Positions 1 to 12,800 of a DNA stretch of 64,000 nt are shown here, piece after piece. The notes under the pieces are model-generated. The model saw only the letters and a program-made list of their open reading frames with translations. It was not told where the DNA came from and searched no databases. Origin of the DNA: Gnetum montanum. Lineage: Eukaryota > Streptophyta > Gnetopsida > Gnetales > Gnetaceae. Within the stretch, counting starts at the first letter, position 1. Every line of letters starts with the position of its first letter. The DNA is taken from assembly GCA_015680685.1 (NCBI GenBank), contig MNCI01000828.1, positions 217,240 through 281,239 on the forward strand, in the 5' to 3' direction. A program made the position numbers and the translations under genes.

Positions 1-2839
1 CACAAAATAGTAAATCTTATGTAAGTTAAATTACTGTAATGGAAAAGAATCAAATTTGATCTTATTGTTGGTCTTAAAATGTGTCTAGGTACATTTACTT
101 GAATAAGATTTCGTACAACTTACTCAAATCCATGTTGTTGGCATTTGTTGATTGTTTTCTAAACTATGGAATCAAATTGATAGAGTTTTTCCGCTGCTAA
201 ATTCAATAGCGCTATAAATATGGTTGGTAAGTGGTATTTGTAGGCATTTAATGACATGGGGATGTTAACAAAGCAACCCTTATTGTAGTTGATAACAAAT
301 GTATTTTTTATTGTTCATTAAGTACTTTTACCAATAAGTTAATGGAATCATGATGTAAAGTGCAAATATCTTATTTTATTTGAAATTGCCAATGGCATGT
401 GTCAAGTGGTTAGCTAATTGCATCACAAATTGTTGCAAGAGGTTGCTACTTTAAGTTACACTTGAGACATTGTTATTTTCTTTTGTGATTCTTATAAAGT
501 ATCATGTTGGCAAAATGTCTTGAGGTGTATGTATACTTTAATTATTTTGGGTTCCGAAATCCTTTCTTTTGAAACGTTGAATTTCATAGAATTAGTTAAC
601 AAAAATACAATTAACATTACAATTTTTCTGTCTTTATTAAATTTTTAGCATAAACATTCACAATCATTGAAAGCTTGAAGGTGACTTTCATCCATATACA
701 TACATTGCACGCAAAGATGCTATATTCAAATCCAATCACCGGCATTCAGGTCACCTAAAAGCATTGTTCCATGTACGTCAGTTAATTATGTTTCCTCTCA
801 GTAAAAAACAAGTCGAGGGTAATCGTAATTTGGCATTTTATTTGTGAATTATGTCCTCGAACCGGTGCGATTTTCGGATCAACTAGTTTGGATTTGAGAT
901 CGCAGGCGCAGGGCACCTCGTAACTTCACCAATTACCGATCTCAGTTACCTTGCCAGGGAATTGGAATCAGTCACTGTTCTCAAGGATGGAGTCACTCCC
1001 TTATTTCTGTTCCACGGCATCATGTATAAAGTTGACGTAACCCAGGCTGTTAAGAGTTTCTGGTTTGGAACTTCAAAAATGCAACACCTGTCATGATGTA
1101 CTTTTTCTGTGACGATTTTTGTGTTTTCTAGTTGACGGGCTTCAGAATTAAGAGGCATCGTCAAATAAATATTCAAGGCTACATTACACTCGCANGAGAG
1201 GAGGTACCCCAAGTTGGGACACAACCAAATGTTCGCACAGACTAGCTTTTTACAAAATTGAATGACATAGAATTAGATGCTAAGTGTAACTAAAACACAT
1301 AGGTCTAATTGACCAAAATCATAAGAATTATATGTACATGTGTATTTTATCCATTTTTATTAATATAAAGCTTGGTTTTGCTTTTGTTTTTACGTTAATT
1401 TGATGGTTTTAAAAAACTCTTAAACATTTTCTAAAACGTTTTCTTTTTGAAAAATTGGAACGTAAAATACGCGTAAAAATACCAAAAATAAAAACGTTCA
1501 TTTGAACGTACATTGAGAAGATGAAGTGCGTGCAACGCTCTGAAACATGACACAGCCAATAACGTGAAATGACAAAGCCAGGCTTCCTGATCATTGACGT
1601 GACAGAGAACCTGCTCTCCACTTTTTCTTAACGCAAACTCGCTAAGGCCCTGCACGCCATGTAATGATCGGAATTTCAAATCTACGTTTCCTGTCATGTA
1701 CTTCTTTCTCCTTTTGACAATTTTCGGCTCCAGAAGCCCCGGTCAATATAAATACTTAAAAGGCTGTCTTTTCGGTTTGCCTTTTACGTACATTTAATTT
1801 AATGCCCCAATTAATGTATCGCCATGCTGGTAAGCTTTAAGGGAAGGTGTGTTGGGTTATCAATCGGATGTTAAATCTATAGATTTTGGTTTTCCAGATA
1901 AGAATATTGCTAGATTTTGGTTCCCTGGATCGAAAAAAAAATTGTTTGGTTTTGTTCGGTGGGGCGAATCATGAGATTCTATTTGGACCCACTGAATACA
2001 TCCATTTTTTCCTGAATTTGCCATCAAAGATGTAATCAGTATCTTTTCGATGCAAATATGGCAGATTCATTCAACCAAACAGGCCTCACGAAACTCTAAC
2101 ATGCACTCTGACGTATTGCAAAAACCATGGTACAGGGACATGCGTGAATAACTTGAGAGTTGGAATGTGCAACTCCAGACAAAATTTGAATACTTCTTCA
2201 ACTACTTTCTTGACCTGTTGAAGTGTTTACCGTGTGAAAAAACGTTAATATTAATTATTTTTGTGACGGATGACCAACTGCTTTCCACGATGGCGGAGAA
2301 GAAAATCCATCAAGTGACCGAGCGTCAAATCACTTATTAAATGAATATGTGTTCTAACCGTAGTTTTTAAGTGGCCGATAAATCATTCGTTAACGATTAA
2401 TGACCGGGGCAAGAGATTTTGTTGACCCCACTTGAGTCAGCATACTTTTTATAATGAACTTTGTTTCTATCATTCTTTAACGATTACTCACTGGGGCAAG
2501 ACGGCATAATTTTTATAAAAAAACTTTATTTCTAGAAAAAATTAATAAATTTAAATATCAATTTTTCAACCTTTTAATATAACTCGGCCTAACTTTCCAA
2601 TTTGTTGTGATTCTTAAAATACACCTCTCTGATGCACATCCCAACTTTTCAAACACTGGTTCTAACCGTTAATTATCGAGATTTTCCATTTCCTTACAAG
2701 TGAAATTGACCATTTTACATCAATTTTAAATATTGTAATAGACATTTTAAGGGAAAAAAAATTTAGTGGTTAAACACCAGGTGGACCTAAAAAGTTCAGA
2801 TAAACACATTTTTCGGCGGCAACTCATTCATATTTAATT
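1..2839. other. Upstream intergenic region, no gene recognised
   Basis: The region is AT-rich and short open frames on the minus strand (946-1224, 1409-1697) match nothing known. A diverged repeat pair shares a CCTGTCATG-x-TGTACTT core: about 1040-1175 and 1640-1770. A TATAAATA motif occurs at about 1747. A further imperfect pair occurs at about 2390-2475 and 2479-2540, sharing TTAACGATTA and GGGGCAAGA. There is an ambiguous base at 1195. Confidence 0.5.
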
Positions 2840-3300
2840 ATTTACGAGTAGTTTGGCGGGAGTAGGCCCAGTCAGACCTGACAGACAGCTTGCACCTGCA
2901 AAATTTTACAACGACAGCTTACTGACTAGTGACCAGTCGAACCAAGCTACCCTGCGCGATGTCAGCCTTACACGTGGCAGTAGCTCCGTGGTCGTGGTCC
3001 CCGATCTAAACGCTGTTGCCAGTCTGCTTCAGCGGCTGGTCGGCGCCCTCGCAGTGGAATCGTCGTTGTCGGCTCGACACGTGGCGTACGGGCAGACGTG
3101 ATGCTGACAGTCCTTGCACCTTTCGCCTGTGCAGCCACGGCCAGAGTTGTTTCCAGTCCGTCTACGCTCTGGCTTTGTCAAACTATCATCGTCTCATCTG
3201 ATCTAATCGGTTCGTTTGCGTTTAGATTCTTGGCCTTTTGTAGCCGTTCGCGCGGGTCCTGCAATTGTCTAGCATGGATAAACTGGTTTACGGAATTTTG
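2840..3300 (+). promoter_or_regulatory. GC-rich region upstream of the KNOX gene, probable promoter/5' leader
   Basis: About 2850-3260 is clearly richer in G+C and CpG than the surrounding AT-rich sequence and lies just before the duplicated first-exon region. The open frames across it (for example 2853-3101 and 3098-3301) match no domain I know, and open frames are expected by chance in GC-rich DNA. The position suggests a core promoter or transcribed leader. I see no convincing TATA box in a fixed position. Confidence 0.5.
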
Positions 3301-3562
3301 AGGTTGCGGATCGTGGAATGAAACCCTTGGCTTAAAGGCGAATGGACACAATGAGTACAGAAGCAGCAACATATTATCCATCTGATCTAATCTGTTTGTT
3401 TACGTCTCCATGTATTTATATCCTTGGCCTTTTTACAGCCGTTTGCGCCGGTTCTGGCATAATAGTCTAGTATAGGTCTGGTGTACTGCTTTTTAGCTGC
3501 TGACTGTGGAGTGAAACGCTTGGCTTAGAGGCGAATAGTGATGAGTACGGAAGCTGAAAGTA
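3182..3562 (+). repeat. Tandem duplication of the KNOX start region (two copies of about 185-190 bp)
   Basis: Copy 1 (about 3182-3372) and copy 2 (about 3372-3562) share ATCTGATCTAATC, then CTTGGCCTTTT, the G-T-G-G-A-[AG]-T-GAAAC block, CTTGGCTTA[AG]AGGCGAAT and ATGAGTACNGAAGC. The duplication therefore includes the leader, the start codon and the first five codons. The real coding exon follows copy 2 only. Copy 1 leaves an upstream ATG at 3351. Confidence 0.8.
3351..3470 (+). other. Upstream ORF of 39 codons created by the duplicated KNOX start codon
   Basis: ATG at 3351 reads MSTEAATYYPSDLICLF and onward to TAG at 3468-3470. It ends 70 bases before the KNOX ATG at 3541. Its first five residues are the same as the KNOX N-terminus. 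If transcription starts upstream of 3351 this would be a uORF that could lower KNOX translation. If transcription starts between 3351 and 3541 it has no effect. It has no other resemblance to a protein domain. Confidence 0.45.
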
Positions 3563-3834
3563 GCAGGAACGTGAGCGTAAGCATGGGAGAAGGGCCTCCG
3601 GATGAGGCACTGCTACGGTGGAAGGCGGAGATCGTGTCGCATCCGCTGTATGAGCAGCTGCTGGCTTCGCATGTCTCGTGCCTGCGCATCGCCACTCCCA
3701 TGGATCGCCTCCACACGATCGACTCGCAACTCGCACGATGCCAGCACGTGGTGTCCAAGTATTCCGTTTTCCTCCGCAATGCTAATAATCCTCCTCTTCT
3801 CGACGAGCAACGCAAAGAGCTCGATCACTTCCTG
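3541..3834 (+). CDS. KNOX exon 1 (residues 1-98, KNOX1 domain)
   Basis: The ATG at 3541 is chosen because an in-frame TAG lies at 3526-3528, 12 bases upstream. The exon encodes [10 protein letters not shown] followed by the KNOX1 domain, ending at D-H-F-L. The donor is CTG|GTCAGG (GT at 3835). This is weaker than consensus but is the only choice that joins in frame to exon 2 and restores the family motif DHF-x-x-x-YVLLL. The competing donor four bases downstream (CAG|GTTTTA) would put exon 2 out of frame. Reading through the donor stops at TAG 3844-3846. Confidence 0.92.
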
Positions 3835-6800
3835 GTCAGGTTTTAGCCTCTGCCTCGCTCTTTCTTTCTTTCTTTCCTCGACGCTTTTGATACTCATGCA
3901 TTTCGGAATAAGTAAACGTAAAGTATGTACTTTTTGCTTCTTTAATTCTTGCCTTAGGCATTTCTTTCGGCTTTGTTCAGTCTGTTCTATTGAATTATCA
4001 ACGCAGTGGATTTTTCATGTTCATCTTCTGTTCGATTAGGAAGCGATCAAAATTCTTTGAAAAGATGAGAATCACTGTTTCGATTTTAACGTTTCTGCCT
4101 GTGCTATGATACCTTCCGTTTCATCTTTGTTGACCTTGTAGAGCGAAGAGACAGCAAAAGAGAGGATAATGAAATGATTTCAGGCGAGTTGCGGATAGCA
4201 TAAGCTAGGTTCTGCAGCAGAGCTTCAAAGCTACACCTAGGACCTTTCCATTATAACTTACGTTTGACCTTCACTGTGAAAACGGAAAATAAAATGATTT
4301 CACGATTGATAAATTACAAATAGATAAGCTAGATTTTGCGACAGAGCTTTCAGAGCTACACCTAGGACCTTTCCATGGCCCATGACCTTCCATTGAACAC
4401 ACAACGCACTCAGGAGTCGCAACCTTTCCTTGAACACAAGGGTTTCTTCCGGTGAGCCACCGGCACCGACGGCGTAGCTTCGAAGCTCTACCGTCGGTGA
4501 ATATTTTTTTTTAAAAGAAATCACAAATGATATTTAATTAAGGTAAATATAGGAGTCCTTATAGGTCACAACTCACAAGTTGCCGCTACGTCATTAAATG
4601 TCTGTGCGCGACTTGATGTGAAGCTACAGAACCTTGCTGACATGCTGTCATCTCTTTGAAGGCACGCATAGTGTCATCTCATCCAACAGAAATCAAACCG
4701 CGTGGAATCTATGTCATCAACGATTTATGCCTTAATCAGATGATGGAAAAACTGAGCTGTAACAACCATCATAGCTTGTACACGGAGAATGGTAATTGTC
4801 AATGATGGAAAAATTGAGCTGTAAAAACTATCATAGCTTGTATGGAGAACCGTAATTCTCAATGTTCATGGCCGAACAAAGAGGAGGGCTCAAGCCACAG
4901 CTGAAGTTATCAAAATGAGCTGAGTTGTAAAAACAGCTCTCCATGTAACTAGACCATCGATCTATTGTCACCTTGCGTCAAACTAGCTTAGTTTCTTGAT
5001 TTCTTGTACATGAAAATTATATGAATAATTATAAGAATTGTAACCTAATTTGTTTCATTGAACAAGCTTTCTTTAATTCTAAGATTAATTTGCATGTATG
5101 AATAATAAGGAAATGAATTTTAAAAATAGGATCCAAATTTGATTTGTATAAATTATCAGTAAGTTGTTAGTTTAGTGGTAAGCTCCAATTATTGGTTCGA
5201 TTCTAGTGGGCAATGATGAGGTTGGGACAAGGCTAAGATGATGATGATGATCAACTAATCAACTTTTGAATTTTTAAATAAAGAAATAACCTTATTTATA
5301 ATTTGGGGGGGGGGGTGTGTGTTTGAAATAATTATAATATCGCCCAATTAGAACTTTCTAACTTAGCATTGCCCACCAGAATCAAACCCATGACGTAAAG
5401 CTTTAAAATCAAGAATCTTACAAGTAGGCTAACACCTTTTTAAATTTAAACAAATATCAAAAGTGTGTTAACTAACTTGATTCTAAAAGGAATCCAAGGT
5501 TATAAACTTAAGTAATGAAGGGAGTAAGGCATAACTAAGATAGTGAGGTCAAATATATATGTTTATATATATGATAATGTGAGCATAACACTATTAGGTT
5601 AGATTTAGCATGAGTGAGTGAGTACTACTTGACATAAATCTAACAAGAGCAATAAGATTTTTTGACATAGTAATGACAACAATAATATTTTCTAAGTGTG
5701 TGAGGTATCTAAAATAATTATAAGCTTTTTGATGGTTTCAACTCCATGTCTATGTTTACATTTATGAAACTAAAACTTGAGATTTTATTAAGTTTATAGA
5801 CCAAAAAAGATCTACTAGACAAAATAATACATTCATGTCATGGAAAATAAAAATTGATTCAACAAAGTGACTAAGCACCATTTGATGCAACAAAAATAGA
5901 CTCTACAAACTTTTTGTTACAATTAGATACTCTTGCCTAACATGCTTAGTTAAAGGATAATTAAGAAAATTATGTTTATCATCCTTAGCCTACGTTTGCA
6001 CTTTAATCTAGAAGGGTTAAACTATCTCTTCTGTTTTATATCGAGAATATGTAAACTCGGACAAAGCTTATTGATGAAGCAACGAGATCTGATTGAAATT
6101 TTAGTTGTAAGGTAAGAAACTTGCCTTTAATATGCTTCAAGTGAAATTTTCTTTTGCCTTCTACATTTGAACATAGCTTTTCTAGCACTTCCTTCTTAAC
6201 TAACTCATGTATGTTCTTTGAATCACTTTGCACTATCTCTAATGAGATATTCCATGTCATTAGCCATTATATCCCTTGAAAATAGTATCCTTGTTATTTT
6301 ATACCTTCAATGACTACTTTAGAAAATTCGAGTTATCTTGTTTTTGCCAAATTTTGAATATAGCTAATGAATTAACAAAGAGCTTTAGCTTCTAAGGGAG
6401 TAAGTCACATTCTAAAAGTAACATACAATGAGGAATTTGTGTCTTTTGTTAACAATAAACATTATATATTAAAATTTTCTAAAACCAATATTAAAATTAG
6501 TATTCTTACAAAGTTAATTGAAATAAAGGGACATGAAATAGTTGCAACCATTTGAGATCCATAAAGAACCAAAGCCACATTAGCTTACAAGTGGTGAGAA
6601 AAGAAAGGAGTAATTGCATTTATCCAATATTGACTAACATGAGGGGGTATTCTTTGTGGGAAAGAACACATAAAATACTAATTATATGAAGGACAATTTA
6701 GAACTCAAGTTGCATGGAAGTTGAATGAGCTTGTAATTAAAAAGCATCCACAGGCTAAAGATGTGTTATGGAGAAGACACATTGTAAAACATATTATGTG

Positions 6801-9800
6801 CATATGGAAAGGAGCAGTTCATGAAACCTAATCAAGTCCAATAAGCATGTATAACACTCCCAAAAATAGTGAGTGTGAGTTAAAGTTTACTTACCAAAGA
6901 TAAATATTGACGAAAAAGAATGAAAACATTTTTCGTGATAAATTTGGATAATGGAAACCAAAGTTAAAAGGAAGTCAATAAAGGTGAGGTTTGTCTATAC
7001 AAAAAATGAAAGATGAAACTCATTAATAAGGATAGTAGAAACTATGTTGTGAGAAAGATAAATGAAATAACCATAGTAACATCTATTTTGCACAAGACCA
7101 TGATTAAAATTGGTAAGCTTCTAATTGATGTGCTGAACAAAACCCTTGATGATGAAAGAATGTATGGAAGTAAACAAGAAGTTTGTGTACTAGAAATAAG
7201 AAAATCCATGAAAGATGGGAATGCATGCTAATACATGGAAGACAGGTTCTAAACAATGGAATAATTCATGATTCATTCTATTAAAGGATGAAATCACAAT
7301 GTAATCTTGTGGAAATCTAATATTAATTTTAACAACAATTATAGCAAGGAGCATATTTTAATCTTGTAATCAAACATTTCAACATCTTCATTGTTAATTC
7401 CATTTAATAAAAATATTGGGAGGGTGGGTGTTGGATCCAAAACCAAATGAAAAAAATATTAAAAAATTCTAAGTACATCAAATCAATGAAGAAACAATTT
7501 AAAGAACAAGCACAATACTTTTGGGAAGGCTTTTTCATATTTTCATCTTTACAACTAATTTTTCAAAACCTCCCCTCTAAGGTAAGAAAGGATCAGGCCT
7601 TACTCTTTTTTAGAAACACAATCATGGGTGTTCACTTCTTACTAAAGGGTTTCTTATAAAAAGAAGGAGAAAACTCTTTCTAAAGACAAGAACATATTGG
7701 GAGGGTGGGTGTTGGATCCAAAAACAAATGAAAAAAAATATTAAAAAATTCTAAGTACATCAAATCAATGAAGAAACAATTTAAAGAACAAGCACAATAC
7801 TTTTGGGAAGGCTTTTTCATATTTTCATCTTTACAACTAATTTTTCAAAACCTCCCCTCTAAGGTAAGAAAGGATCAGGCCTTACTCTTTTTTAGAAACA
7901 CAATCATGGGTGTTCACTTCTTACTAAAGGGTTTCTTATAAAAAGAAGGAGAAAACTCTTTCTAAAGACAAGAACATATCAATAAGAGATAAACAATAAA
8001 TGATAACAGAAGTTGAAAGCTTCTCCTTCATTAGCCTCCAAATCAAAAAGAAATTAATATAAGAGAATAAATTAATCATTCAACTTTCATTAAGAGCTTT
8101 TTTGCTTAAAGATGTAGCTAAAAAGTGACATCTTTGAGAATATAATATTTAACTCCTAGAGAGAGATCATAGTTATGCTCTTACTTATAGAAAGTAACTG
8201 CACACTAAGGCTTTTAAATAGAGTGGAGAACAAGTGGTCGAAAACACTTCTAAATGCAAAGAAAGAAAGTAGACAAAGTAGGTTGATTACTAAAAACTAC
8301 TTTCATTGATGCTTGGCTGAAAGTTGTTACAAATTCTAGATGTCCTTTTCTAAGCATTCTATGCAATAGAACACTGAAAACAAAAAAGAAAAAAAAAGGG
8401 ACATCAAAGAAAGAGTCTTTACTTTTACAAAGAGGACATTGAGGAGAAATAATTCTCATATGTTTAATATGAGTGCCAATAGCAAGACCTTGATGAATAA
8501 GACACCATAAAAATATGAATCTTTAGAAAGATAACAGTCCTCCATATATATTTCCTTTTTACTATCTAAAAGTACAATGATAATTGCATATTTCAAATCT
8601 TATTGAACATGTTATGAATAAAATCACTTTTTGTAGTAATCTTGTAAGCAATTTTGGAGTTGAAAGCAAAAACCAGGTTTGCCATCCTTCCAAAAATATA
8701 TTTGAAAATGCTTAATGTGAACTATTGTCAACTTTAAATAAATTCTTAAGATCAAAAATTAATTTTTCAAAATCTTTTTTCTTCTTTCTATTCAAAGCAT
8801 AGAGCCTAGAAACCTTGTTCCTTGTAATCGATCTATCATGTATACATAGATAGGAAACTATAGTGATATCAAACTTATACCAAGTGGTACACAATCTAGA
8901 TGAGTTAGCAGCCCAAGCTCCTTTACTAAAAGGAGGTCGTCATGGGCTAATTTGCTTCAGTATATCTTTGGAAAGTGAAGATGATTATAATTCTAATACC
9001 TACTAAACTTGTACCATGTTTTCCAAATTTATTTTAAGTACTAGAGAATTAGGGATAGAAATAACTTGAGAAAAAAGAAAACACTGAAGAAAGTTATTGG
9101 AAGATCAACTATTATTATTTTTAGGTTTTTCTTGCATAAGTTCATTTCTTAGAAGGAGCATTTAAACATCCTCTTCATCAATGCACTTTGTAATTTATTC
9201 TGTTGAAAGAGAAGTATCTTAGTAATAATAATTAATGGGGCTAAGTCCTTCATCTTTATTGCTGCTAGTGGAAATATCCTAAGCAACTCTAGAAAAACCT
9301 TTTCCATGTTACTTAGTAAATCAAAAAAACTGACAAATGATAGAATTAATTCTATCATCAGAAGTTTTAGAAAAAACGCAATAATTAGAGTAATAAACAT
9401 GAGTTAGTTGATTGAAGTATTTGCTTAATAACACATTTTTTGTGTCAATTTATCAACTTAAAGGAAATTTTATCAACCACATGATTTCACAAAATGGTAA
9501 AATTAGGTTCAAAAGAAAAAGGTATTCCTAAAATTTGGAAGATAGAGTCTTTTTTCAAGATTTTGGAAGGCTTTAGAGCAACTCATTCATTGACATTACC
9601 ATTAAAATAAGCATTAAAATTTGTCTAATTGATACAAGAGTGAGATAATATGCAATAATCTTCCACTCTAGCTAAAAGAATATTTATATGTTCCAGAAAA
9701 TTGTTAATCATAAAAAAATTCATTTGCAAAGTGCATGTTAAGTAATTGTGTACTTTGATAATCAATTGAAATTCCATTAATGATATTTCTTTGCAAGTTA

Positions 9801-12800
9801 TAATACAAATTATGTGAAAGAAATTCTACAATAACAATAAAAAGATAAGGAATTATAGGACAACCTTGATGAATTGACTGTTGAAGAGAAAAAGAGGAGC
9901 TAAATCCAAAATTTGTAGCAACTTGATCATTGTCGAAATGTAGCAACTTGATCATTGTCGAAATATCTTGTCCTGATGAAGAAAGGCTTTTAACATAAAG
10001 ATGGATTGTAAAAAAAAGTATAAAGAATAGAATGATGCTTTGAATGTCCTCCAAATTGGCAACCTCTCGCCTAACAAGACAATGAACTAACCACTCTAAG
10101 ATTTAATAAAAATATTATCTACCAAAATCGAATCCATGACTTGGTATTTGTAAATCATTGTCCAAATATCTTCTCTTGATGAAGAAAGTCCTTCAAAATA
10201 AAGATGGATTCTCAAAAAGAAGTATAAAAGAATAGAATGATGCTTTGAATGTTACCCAAGTTGACAAACTCTTACCCAACAAGACAATAAACTAACCACT
10301 TTTAGATTTAATAAAAACAATTTTTTGCACCATTTCATTATCTTGTGACTTCATTGCACTAAGGCTTGGCCCCATACAACACACCCTTTGAACAATTTAG
10401 GATATATTACAATGTGAACATAACACTATGAGGGTAGATTTAGCATAAGTGAGTAAGCACCATGTGACATGAATCAAAAGAGAGATGAGAATTTTTGACA
10501 TAGCAAGAATAAATATCATATTCTTTAAGTTTGTGGGATGTCTAAAAAAATTCAAAGGCCTTTGATGGATAGCTTCTTCTATACTTAGATTGTGATGAGT
10601 CACCTTTCTTTACATTGAATTACACACTTGAATATTGTTGGTTGCCTTACTTTAACCAAATACGAAGTGATAGCTTTGTTTTCTTCATATTGTTTATGTT
10701 ATTAAACTTTTTAAACTTTTCATTAATCCATTATATGATTAATAATGATTTAAATTCTTCCATCCTTCATTGTTATGGCAATGAATTTATCACTTTGAAT
10801 GAAATTTGTTTTAGATATATTTACTTTAGAGTAGTCAAGGTTATTGAAACATGCCTTTTCTTATTATCATATGTCTCATCCATATTAGATGTTCTTGAAT
10901 ACCATTAATCCAATCATACAAGCTCAAGTTCTATGGCACTAAAAAAGGAAATGATCCTGGTAAAACTATGAAATGATACTTTAGTGACTTTCAGCAATCA
11001 TTTGTACTTTAACTACTTGATATGTTTCATACATATTCAAAGGAATTTGTCCCTGACTATCATGATAGTAGACACACAAGATTTTTTTCCATATTTTAAG
11101 ATTATAAATTTTTTTTGTAATTATTAGTTGTGAGCCATGAGGGTAAGCTCAATCTCCTGAATGGTCATTTCAATGTCCATGTACTAACATTGTATTCAGC
11201 AAAACTTATTTGAAGTAAGCATTATTATTTGCACAGAAGATAATTGTTGAACTAAGTTCAAAAAATCATAGCATATAATTACAACTCTTTCCTTTGACAT
11301 GAGATTAGGTAGACAACTAGCCATAGAAAAATAATGGTTATATCTTTTACTTACCTTAAGGAGTTTGATTATGTTGATGTAATGAATGCATTAAGATAAT
11401 AATGAATAAGATGTCATACCAAGGTTAGTGTTTTGGGATATTATGTGTTCATTGTTCATTCTCATTATAAAAATAAAAAAAATGAATATAAATTTTTCTT
11501 TGGTTGAAAGAAAGCTTTTATTATAATAGCAAAGCAATATCAACTCCTTGGAAAAGGGGAATTGCCTCATCTTTTAAGATCATAATTCATTTTTCATATA
11601 GTAAATAAATCAGATGTGGATATGGTTGGATCAAAGTAGTCTTCACTTGTGGGTGTCCAAGCAACTGAGTAGCTTTGTAGTAGGATAGATATGGGTTGTA
11701 CTTCTAGTCAACATTTCTCCAAGCCAAGACCATAAAAAGTTAATTAACAATTTCCATAGTGAAGTAGTCATAAAAATACAAAAGATGACATGAGCATGAA
11801 TTGCAAAATGTACTTTATATCATTGTGTTCAATAAATAAAAAATATTATGATATATATAATATAATTTTATTCCCATAGTGAGTATTTTTGAAATGTATA
11901 ATTTCCTAAAGAGCTGATCCAACTTTTTTGGAACAAGGCTAGGATGATGAAGAAGATGATTTTTAAAATATTTCTATGTATTTTTAAATAAAATAATAAA
12001 TAAATCTTGTTGCAATCCTTTGCAGAATTAGCACAACATTCATTGAAGGAAAGCATGTAAGAAATACATCCTAACATCGCAAATTTTTGCGGGATAGATG
12101 TAATGCAAAAATTGAATACACACAAATACTCTCCAATCAAAACAATTGTGACAGCTTCTTATTAAAGCAATAAACTCTCCTTAATTATATTGTTGATTAT
12201 CCTATATCATTTTGGATAGGTATGGCCTCCTTGGCTAAGGCAGAATTGTAGCAAGCCTTATATAACTAGACTTATCTACTACAAGAATTAAATTAATGAT
12301 GATTTTTAAATTTATTAAATGAATTACTTAATTATATAAAATATCATCCTTATATTCACACAAAACACACTTATTTTATTCATATGCTAGCCAAAAATCA
12401 AGAAAAACTTAGATGAATCAAAGATAAACAAAAACTCTTTCTAAAGTAGGTGTAGTTGCTTTATTTGCTTGATTTTTAGAGATACTGTCCTCTTAGTCTT
12501 GCTCTTTGGATGTAATGGTGGATGGGAGTATAAGCAAGAATCCTTATTGACATTGGTATTCTTCTTAGCTTTTTTTTTTTTTTATGAAAATACTGTCATC
12601 TATATAGTAATGAATTTCTAGCCATTGGAGGACCAATATTTCATTTGTATTGTCTAACAATGTATTTTGATGGAACTTCTAGGTAGTATGATGCATTAAC
12701 AAACTAGATATATGTTTGTTGTGGTTGGTTAAAAATTCCTTCTTGTAATGATATAGGAACCTACGATGGACATTGTTGGGTTTGTGATTATTCATATTAT

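Noticed and set aside
2853-3301. Open frames upstream of KNOX as a separate gene
   Set aside because: Overlapping frames in GC-rich DNA without domain similarity. The position fits the promoter/leader of the KNOX gene better.
3538-3846. Start of KNOX exon 1 at GTG 3538 and end at TAG 3846
   Set aside because: ATG 3541 is the first normal start after an in-frame stop at 3526. The reading past 3834 is intron, because only the 3834/24322 junction restores KNOX2 in frame.
3602-4039. 145-residue plus-strand frame overlapping exon 1
   Set aside because: It is a shadow frame of the KNOX exon running into the intron, with no domain.
5341-5435. tRNA gene
   Set aside because: A- and B-box-like words are present, but I cannot fold a cloverleaf with a proper acceptor stem, and the sequence recurs as a dispersed repeat, so SINE-like is the better call.
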